Assembly: GCA_009103225.1 (NCBI GenBank)
Contig: RHPI01003169.1
Location: 124,001 to 188,000, forward strand
Origin: Chlorokybus atmophyticus
Taxonomy: Eukaryota > Streptophyta > Chlorokybophyceae > Chlorokybales > Chlorokybaceae
DNA: 64,000 nucleotides
Direction of reading: 5' to 3'
Every line of letters starts with the position of its first letter. The first letter of the stretch is position 1. Shown here in pieces: positions 57,215-64,000 of the stretch. The notes under the pieces were generated by a model. The model was given only the letters and a program-made list of their open reading frames with translations. It was not told where the DNA came from and ran no database searches. Both the position numbers and the translations under genes were made by a program.

Positions 57215-58205
57215 CAGTGTACCCCCGCCAAGAAAATTCGCTCCAAGAGAATAACCCCATTAAAATCATAAAAAATGAGATTACCAAATTGTCTACAGGC
57301 AAATGTTCCACCTGAAGAGAGTATGACTAACCGCGAAGAGAATATCTTATATCGAGAAAAAGTCGCAAGTTTGAGTGAGGGTATGCTAGTATCGGGGGTG
57401 CAGGCGTTATGCGTAGGGAGATGAATGTGATAGGCGTGATGGGCGTGATGGCACAACTTGTGACTTAGCGTTGTCAAGCACTGCTGCCCCCTGCCCTGCG
57501 AACGGCGCCTTGGTAGCGTCGGCGTCGGCGTGCAGGGAACATAGAGTGGGGCAGCGGCGGGCGGGGGCGGCGGGCAGGGTATCGTTGATGGGCATGACGC
57601 CTAGCTAGCAGGCGGAAGACGACAAGCAGGTTAGGGTTTTCAACGCCACACAGGCACACATAGTGCATGCACGCTGCATACATGTACATAGCGCATGTAC
57701 AGTCAGTGAAACACTGTGTGTTTATTGTTGTAGGTCATCATGGCCGCACAAGTCAAGCGTGATAATCTTCCATTAAAAGACAAGCAGCACATCCTTAAGT
57801 TGTGTTACGCCAATCCTGGTCTCAAGCAAGCAAACTTGATCGCCCTTATAAAAATTTAATTGAAATGTACCATAAAGCAGTTGTCTCTCTCGAAACTTCT
57901 TAACAAACAGCGACAGCAAATTGCCGATGCTTTGAGTGCGGGTGGTAAACATGCGGCACAAAATAAGAGGATGCGGGTTGCTGCTCACCCTAGGCTAGAG
58001 TACGGGTTGCACGAGTGGTTTGCACAAGCTAGAGCACGCAATGTGTTGATTACTGATGCAATCTTGATGGAAAAAGCATTAGATTTTGCCAACAAACTAG
58101 GCATAGAGGGGTTCATTGCCTCGTCGGGTTGGGCTCACCGTTTCAAGAAGCGTCATGCAATTGCGGCTAAAATGTGCATGGTGAAGCAGCAGATACAGCC
58201 TGCAT
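57215..58205 (+). mobile_element. pogo/Tigger-like DNA transposon, truncated
   Basis: Starts CAGTGTACCCCCGCC after a TA dinucleotide (57213-57214), matching the CAG-type termini and TA target of pogo-like elements, and encodes a CENP-B-type DNA-binding domain. The 3' part, including the DDE catalytic domain, is missing; sequence switches to a copia fragment near 58205. Confidence 0.6.
57740..58205 (+). pseudogene. CENP-B-type helix-turn-helix domain of transposase
   Basis: ATG 57740 just after an acceptor-like tgtag; MAAQVKRDNLPLKDKQHILK, NPGLKQANLIALIKI, then TAA at 57857-57859, then SLSKLLNKQRQQIADALSAG. The second helix-turn-helix reads HEWFAQARARNVLITDAILM, EKALDFANKLGIEGFIASSG, WAHRFKKRHAI, a close match to the CENP-B/Tigger DNA-binding pattern (WxRFKKRH). 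Truncated before any catalytic residue. Confidence 0.7.
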
Positions 58206-58955
58206 CATGCATGTGCGAAGCGTGTGGATGCAGCACGTAGTAGATTGCCATTGATCTTGGAAAAATATCGCATCATAAACTTCTTGAAAGAACTGCTGAG
58301 GTTTGAAGAGCTCGCTTCTTGTGACTTGGGTTTGGAGCTGTGACTTGAAGCACATGATCTGGAAACTGCAAAAGCCACCGCATTTGAAGTCTCATCCTTC
58401 TTCTTGAGCCTCTGCTCAACTTGTAGCAACCTTGACATAATCTCATCCAACGTGGAGTCAGAGTCAAGACCTTCCAGCACCGTGATTAAGGTGTCAACAT
58501 CGTCTCGCAGACTTGAAAGGATAGCCCAAACCACCTCAGACTCCTTCGGTTCGCTGCCAACACCTAGTAGGTCTTTTCAAAGCTCTCTTGCTCGCGAAAT
58601 GTACTTGGTGACTTGCTCACTGGACTCCTTTCTCAAGGCATTCAGGTCGCGCGTGAGCTGGACATGCCTGGCATTGTTTTTAGCCTTGAAGAGGTCTGAT
58701 ACCTTCTCCCAAGCCTCCCTAGCAGTGGAGCAAGCATCCAATATGACCAAGTAAAAGTCCCTCGCGTTGAAACCCACAAGTGCAAGTGCTTTCCAGGAGA
58801 TCTGCTTCCAAACAGCGCTCCGGCCTATGGGTAGAGGGTCTGCCTCCTCTGGGTCCACGAATTCCCATAAGCTCTTGTGCTCGAACAACCACCTCATGCG
58901 GATGCTCCAGGTGGTGTAGTTGTCATCTCCAAGCGGCTCAATCACCACCTTGTTG
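58206..58955 (-). pseudogene. Copia-type Gag fragment
   Basis: IEPLGDDNYTTWSIRMRWLF, EHKSLWEFVDPEEADPLP, ILDACSTAREAWEKVSDLFK, LTRDLNALRKESSEQVTKYI, then after a frame change WAILSSLRDDVDTLITVLEG, DSTLDEIMSRLLQVEQRLKK. This is the UBN2/gag-like domain of Ty1/copia elements. The zinc knuckle and pol are absent. Confidence 0.78.
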
Positions 58956-59482
58956 TAGCTGGCTCGTCACAACGAAACCCCTGCTGAAAACAAGCCCAAA
59001 TCAAGTTAGAAACAGCAATTCCAGGCGCCCAGGCTTCCACAGCCTCACCAGAATGTTACAAACACAGAAAAAAGCTACTATCGAAGTAAATGCTCCACCA
59101 ATGCCTATACCAGCTCAAAAACCAGCGTATGTGGGCCCATAACCTGTTGAGATGCAAGCTATCTAGGCGTGAATATACAACACAACACCCTCAAACAGTT
59201 TGTGCAAGCAGAACGACCAATTGGACTAGACCATACCAAACCCAGGTTAGGCCACGCCAAAATCAAGCCTTGCCGGCCCCAGACTCAAGCACAAGTGAAA
59301 GTGAACCTTTAAAATTGTGTATGGGCGTCCCCTTATACCCAAATAACCTTATCAACGATAATGTAGTCATATAAGTCAGGTTTGGTCAACATCAAACCCT
59401 AATACAGCCCCAAACCGTCGAAATTGCCAGGACTGTCAGAAATGTTAGGAAACTCTTAGGTCTGAAGTTTGCTAAGTACAAA

Positions 59483-59712
59483 CCAATGAGTACTTAGCCA
59501 GACTAAGCTGACTGGAGTCTAGAGGCGGCAGAGCCATGTCATATAGTCCAACATAATGCTAAGTATAAAACTATTAAGTACTTGGCCAGACTAAGCTGAC
59601 TGAAGTCTAGAGACGGCAGAATCTGGTCCTATACTCCAACACCAATGAGTACTTAGCCAGACTAAGCTGACTGGAGTCTAGAGACGGCAGAATCGGGTCC
59701 TACACTCCAACA
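59483..59712. repeat. Triple tandem repeat in copia LTR
   Basis: Three imperfect units of about 70-85 bp sharing ttagccagactaagctgact and ending gtccaaca, ctccaaca, ctccaaca. Located at the 5' edge of the LTR, where promoter enhancers usually lie. Confidence 0.8.
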
Positions 59713-60430
59713 ATCTGTCAGTGGTTGTCGAAACCGACCTGTGGGTGGCTGTTGCAGCTGACCTTCGGTGAGAGCGAGTGCCAGCCACCAGCTCGAGAGG
59801 CAGATATCCTTGAAACTCTCCATCCTCCTCATTTCAATGAAGACGAAACCATGCCTTCTCTGACCAGCAATCAAGCCCCATGCCAACAGGGAAGTTGAAG
59901 TTTTGTCTCAGCAACAGGTGGAAGGATTCTGCATCGGTGACCACACACTTCTGTATGACCTCGGTGCTGTGGGAAGGGTCCACTAGTGCATTCGTTTGAC
60001 AGGAGTACTCCTGTCAAATGAATGCAGAGGGCTTGCTTGGTGATGCCAATCACCTTGTCACGGCTGCCGGTTGCGGTGTCGAGCACGTATGGGCACGGCA
60101 TCAGCTCAGCGCTGGTGATGCCAAGGTTGCGTGCGAGGTAACGTCCGATGATGACAGGCTGAGCTCAAGAGTTCAGCATCACATGCTCGGGTGCTCGTCC
60201 GATGATTGTGACACGCCGGCCTTGGTTGGCGATCATGGCTGCGTTGGCGTGGATGCGCAGCCGCTTGGATCGTCGAAAGCGTGTGCGTGGGGTGACTGCT
60301 GCTGCAGTCTCCTCCGGTGGTGTCGAGCGCAGTGCGGCAAGCGCCCCGCGACCAGCTGAGTGTTGAGAACCTCCTTAACCGCGGCCTGGCCCGAACCGTC
60401 ATTGTCTTAGTTGTCGGTATACGCACTGCG
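59713..60430 (-). pseudogene. Protease region of copy C
   Basis: RPRLRRFSTLSWSRGACRTALD linker, NAAMIANQGRRVTII-like sequence in another frame, MPCPYVLDTATGSRDKVIGI, TKQALCIHL, then the palindrome at 59987-60026, then FNFPVGMGLDC and PLELVAGTRSH. Frame broken at the palindrome. Confidence 0.68.
59987..60026. repeat. 40-bp near-perfect palindrome in copy C
   Basis: Arms 59987-60006 and 60007-60026 pair with a single mismatch and no loop. Copies A (28920-28940) and B (46150-46170) lack it. Confidence 0.92.
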
Positions 60431-61710
60431 GCCTAGGTGCTGGTGGTGCCGCCTGCGGTTGCTCTGGTTGTGGCGCAGGGGGATTGCGCCTCTGTGTGGC
60501 CGGGGTCATACCAGGCGGCGTAGCCAGTGGCTGTTGAGGAAACCCTGGAGGACCGGGTGTTTGTGGGCCCGCCTTCCGTGCAGCCTGTTCTTCTACATAA
60601 GTGGAGCGAACAGCATGAGCTGCCTCCCTGACCAGTGTACCTTCCCATGTGGCTGTTGGATTGTTGACCACGTCACTCCAGCGGTAATCGTGAGGCATGG
60701 GCTGGAGATACACTGCGCGTAGGAGCCGCGCTCTTATATCGTGGGTCATGGTGGGAACCCTTAGGATCCCTGCCATGCAGGCAGACCATCTGCCATTGAC
60801 CGCCCCCACTTCTAGCACCGTCGTTGCTCGTGCTCGCACAGTGAGGTAAATCTCTGGATGTTGGACATGCCGCTCACAAGCAGCTGCGATGCGTCTGCGT
60901 TGCCGCGCTGCTTCCACCCCTGGCAACCTCAGTATGGCCTCTTGAGCTCCTTCTAAGGTGTCAGTGGCTGCCGAGGCAATCTCGTCATAGGCTTGCCGTA
61001 GCGAGCGTAGGAAGGCGTCCAACCACAACGATCTGGTGCCAAATGTGAACAGGGGGACTGCGGGGTGATTGGTGACTAGCCAAGTCACCAGTCTTGCTCG
61101 AGCTGCATTACCACCTTCTCGCATCCCCAACATCCGTCTCAGGCCAATGCCTTCTTGTCGGTGCAGCATGGTTGCTTAACGCAATAGGGCAGTGCGAAGT
61201 TGCTGTTCTTTGATTGAACCTGCTCCATCTCGTTGTGTCAACCCTTGCAGTGTGAGGTAACTTCTCCGTGGATCCCGTTGATCGTCAGGCAAGTCTTTCA
61301 ACAAGGCGGGTAGCAACGGGGCGATCACCCCCCTGTTTTGTTGGGCCAGCGCCCTCGTCTGGTCAGGGTCGGGTCCACCGACGCGGGGTGTCGTGCTGGA
61401 TGATGGGCTAACGACTGTGGGTTGAAGAACGCCAGCGCGAGCATTGGCAAGAGTGTGCGCTCTTGCATCGACTGCTGCCGCTTGGTCCTGTCGCCAGGTG
61501 AATGCCTGTTACAGCGCGATGTAGCGCTCATGAAGCCAAACAGTACTGAGGGGCCTCAGTGCTTTATTGTCACCCAAAGGCATGTCGGCTGTATCAGCGA
61601 TGTGCTGCTGTACGTTGGGTTGCCGGTTTCAATACATGTCCAGCGAGCTTGGCTCAAAAACTTCATGACTTACTGGTACGGGATGGCGTGGCGCAGTCTG
61701 CATGTTGTTA
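60399..61710 (-). pseudogene. Module of unknown function in copy C
   Basis: Best version of this module: open from 61169 to 60399 (LHRQEGIGLRRMLGMREGGN, RSLWLDAFLRSLRQAYDEIA, VEAARQRRRIAAACERHVQH, YLTVRARATTVLEVGAVNGR, MTHDIRARLLRAVYLQPMPH, TATWEGTLVREAAHAVRSTY), then a Pro/Gln-rich linker. Upstream it continues in broken frames (TAA at Leu-x-Gln near 61510, TAA near 61177). Mostly helical and charged; no family recognised. Confidence 0.65.
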
Positions 61711-62450
61711 TGAAGAGTCCAAAACAGCTGTAGTGCCTCGTGCCAACTCCAGTACAACAGGTGTTTTGACCACAAAGACATACTCTTGCATGGGAGGCGC
61801 CGTGTCGGCGAGGATTTCATCCTCCAGTTGCCGCTGAGTCTGTACTGGCAGGGTGTGATATTCAGGCAGTGGGAAGACAATCATAGCGTTCAACGCGAGT
61901 TGCTCGCTCTCCTCCGCGCCCAAAAGCAATGATAGTGGGATCTGCTCCACACATGATGGTCTCCAATGTGCGCTTAGCTTGCTGACCTCGCGGGACAGCT
62001 TGCGTAACGTCAAGGGCGGGCAATGTAGCTGCGCTTGTCGCTGCAGTGGCAGCAGGCTCAACAATGGCACTGCCGGTGGTGGCGAGAGTGCCGCTCAGTG
62101 GCGCGAGGGTAGTCTCACCGCTTGATGACACAGTGTGGTCCTGCAGTTGGAGCGGGACCGGTGCAACCTACTGCTGCAGGGTCGGTGACAGCAGTGGCTG
62201 TTGCCAGCGTGCTCACCAGTGTTGGCGTTACGGTGCTCACTATTACACCAACTTTTGATAAATCTGGCGCAGTTGCTGCTGACGTCGACGGAGTCAATGT
62301 TGTAGCCGATGTAACTGTTGCTGCCGGTGCATTACCACTGGTGGCTTCAGAGGAGGTGGCTGCTGACGATGTTGCGGCTTCCCCTCGAACTCATCGGAAT
62401 GGTTGAGTACGTGACGGAGTGCTGGTGTCTCTCGTGCGCTTTGGAGCCAT
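61711..62450 (-). pseudogene. Ala/Thr-rich linker of copy C polyprotein
   Basis: TPTLVSTLATATAVTDPAAV, LPALDVTQAVPRGQQAKRT, FPLPEYHTLPVQTQRQLEDE, then ILADTAPPMQEYVFVVKTPV. The last junction is where copy B carries the poly-C tract. Confidence 0.6.
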
Positions 62451-64000
62451 CAGCGCCCAACGGGTAGAATAGCAGGCGCGGTAGTCCTGCTCCTTGTCTT
62501 GTCTTCCTCCAAGCGTGCCATATGCGCCATGAGGGCAGCCATATGGTCATCAGCTGGCAGGTAGGCTGGAGCCTTGGCGCCAACAACAGCAGCGCGGAGA
62601 CGTCCTTCCAGTCCCTTGCGCTGAGGAGGACGATTTTCCCCCCTGTAGCCTTGCTCTTCCTTGCGAGCATTGGCGTAGTTGTTGGTGTTGTTATGGCCTC
62701 CGGTATGGTTGCTGTTGTAGCCATCAGAGTTGTTGCCGTTGTGGCCTCCAGTGTTGTTGCTGTTGTAGCCACCAGAGTTGTTGCCGTTGTGGCCTCCAGT
62801 GTTGTTGCTGTTGTAGCAAGCAGAGTTGTTGCCGTTGTAGCTGCTGGCGGGTCTCGACTCAGGGAACTTGAGCCAGCAGACCAACTCCAAGTGGCCTGTC
62901 TTGTGACAGTGGTCGCAAACCAGAGTTGAGTACTCTTCGGTGCACTCCTTTTGGTAGTGCCCATGCCGTCCATATCAATGACACAGCACAGGGGCAGGCA
63001 AAGCAGTATGCGCTGGCGGTTTCCCTTTGTCGCGTGCTGGTGGAGCGTCCCGGCCACGCTCGCGGCGAGGAGGCTCGGCAATTGTGCTGACTACAGGCCG
63101 TGAGGCGCTGCGGTTGGTGTCCAGCATTGCCTTCTCATACACCAAGCGCTTATGGATGGCTTGTGCAGTCCCGAAAGCTTCCTTAAGCGTGTAGCCAAGG
63201 GGCCTGCTGTAGTTCAGGGTTAGGCGCGTCGTCTCGCTCAAGGTGGCATCCAACTCATTGACATATACCACTGCAGCAGCCTCGTCACTGACGATCTTAT
63301 AGTCAGTGTCCTTCAACAGTCCCTCCAGTCTGGAGTACAGGCGTAGGGGGTCCTCATTGGGCTTGCGTCGGAACCGCCTCAACTCCTCCACTTTGCTAGT
63401 GGTCTGCGGTGGGAAGGTGCGACGAAGTGCAGCGTATTGATCCTTGAGGGGAGAGTTAGAGATGGCGGCACCTACAATGATGGCTGGTGCGCACAGTGCG
63501 ACTGACCCGAGGGTGAAAGCACTGCCTCCCGCACGAGAGCCAGGTGTTGCCAAAGGTAGAGGTGTGCCCACCTCAACAGCTGCAGTTCGCTGTTCTTCAA
63601 GGATGGCAGCAGAGCGGTCCAAGATCCGTGCCTGTCGCGCGGCCGTCTTTATTTCAATCTCTGCAGGGGTCAGGTTGACGATCATCAACTCAGGTTCATC
63701 CTCCTCTGCTCTGTCAATGGCTGCCGCTATAAACAACGCGGTGACTGCAGCGGGAGTGGTCGGTGGAAAGACGGCTGCTGAGCTGTGCAGTGACGCAGAT
63801 GCTATGGTTCTGACGAGCTCGCCATAGCCATCAACTCGATGCAGTTCAGCAACAGACTTCCAGACATCATGTGCTTCATGGTCTAGATACTGAGCAGCAA
63901 TATGAAAAGGAATCTCATCTGACCAGTCTTTGTTCTTCAAAGCCTGCTGTCGCATCTTAGAATGGAACTTGCTGATGAATTTGGCCAGCGAGGTAGTGCC
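62451..64000 (-). CDS. Gag of copy C with zinc knuckles (5' end outside window)
   Basis: Open from the window edge (GTTSLAKFISKFHSKMRQQ) through NKDWSDEIPFHIAAQYLD, ARILDRSAAILEEQRTAAV, ELRRFRRKPNEDPLRLYSRL, TLNYSRPLGYTLKEAFGTAQ to PAPVLCH, with a frame change near 62980. The other frame gives the second knuckle region (HCHKTGHLELVCW) and an Asn/Gly-rich tail made of 16-residue repeats, then ends at a TAG beside 62470. This is the best preserved gag of the family in the window. Confidence 0.8.
62695..62845. repeat. 48-bp coding minisatellite in gag of copy C
   Basis: About three units of 48 bp encoding GGHNGNNSGGYNSNNT-like repeats. Copy B has a shorter version of the same tail (43000-43060). 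Confidence 0.8.

Larger units (their letters stand above)
58206..59712 (-). mobile_element. Ty1/copia retrotransposon fragment (5' LTR and gag)
   Basis: Begins TGTTGGAGTGTAGG at 59712 on the minus strand, has a TATA-like element near 59330 (ggtataagg), then a copia-type gag at 58955-58206. It interrupts copy C at 59712. The 3' part is missing at the junction with the pogo-like element. Confidence 0.65.
59713..64000 (-). mobile_element. DNMT-PHD Gypsy-type retroelement, copy C (partial)
   Basis: Minus-strand copy with gag, zinc knuckles, linker, the unknown module and the first part of protease. It runs off the window at 64000 (the gag start is about 17 codons beyond) and is cut at 59712 by the copia LTR. 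Closest to copies A and B. Confidence 0.85.

Noticed and set aside
59483-59712. CRISPR-like array
   Set aside because: Only three adjacent imperfect units without unique spacers, in a eukaryotic LTR; no cas genes.

Overview
The window is nuclear DNA from an intron-rich eukaryote, most likely a flagellated green alga. Three things support this: a 12-exon plant-type peroxisomal hydroxypyruvate reductase with a C-terminal SRL targeting signal, a small plastid-type zinc-finger membrane protein with a transit-peptide-like N-terminus, and a long coiled-coil gene resembling the ciliary protein CEP162. The species cannot be named from the sequence. Coding starts, exon borders and domain calls were read by eye; no alignment or database search was run.

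Layout. 1-5970: a young Ty3/gypsy chromovirus with near-identical LTRs, an intact pol and a chromodomain; its first ~79 bases lie outside the window. 7353-10614: a secreted, PKD-like repeat gene that looks broken in every module. 12745-13122: a long GA microsatellite. 13594-16471 (-): HPR1. 17061-18399 (+): the plastid-type zinc-finger gene, divergent from HPR1. 18747-19173: a second copy of the microsatellite flank running into an assembly gap. 19355-25959 (-): the CEP162-like gene. 26150-26430: a decayed duplicate of the 5' end of a proteasome alpha-4 gene. 37477-39318 (+): the intact proteasome alpha-4 gene (4 exons).

The rest is a nest of one unusual Gypsy-type retroelement family. Copy A (26507-36179, +), copy B (40734-52012, +), copy D (about 52695-56940, -) and copy C (59713 to beyond 64000, -) encode, in order, gag with zinc knuckles, an extra module of unknown function, an aspartic protease, a cytosine-5 DNA methyltransferase, reverse transcriptase, RNase H, a DDE integrase and a C-terminal PHD finger. 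No single copy is intact, but together they show the full layout. Copies A and B have terminal repeats arranged A1 - body - B1 - A2 - B2, the split direct repeat order known from tyrosine-recombinase (DIRS-type) elements, yet they encode a DDE integrase. Solo LTRs, a pogo-like CENP-B-domain transposon, a Ty1/copia fragment and a TIR-like insertion are nested among or within them.

Two mutation patterns recur in this repeat-rich part: C/G homopolymer tracts that have grown enormously at short ancestral C or G runs (often next to assembly gaps), and perfect or near-perfect palindromes where the sister copy has none, as expected from local template switching. Most nonsense codons in the element copies differ from the sister copy by a C-to-T or G-to-A transition.
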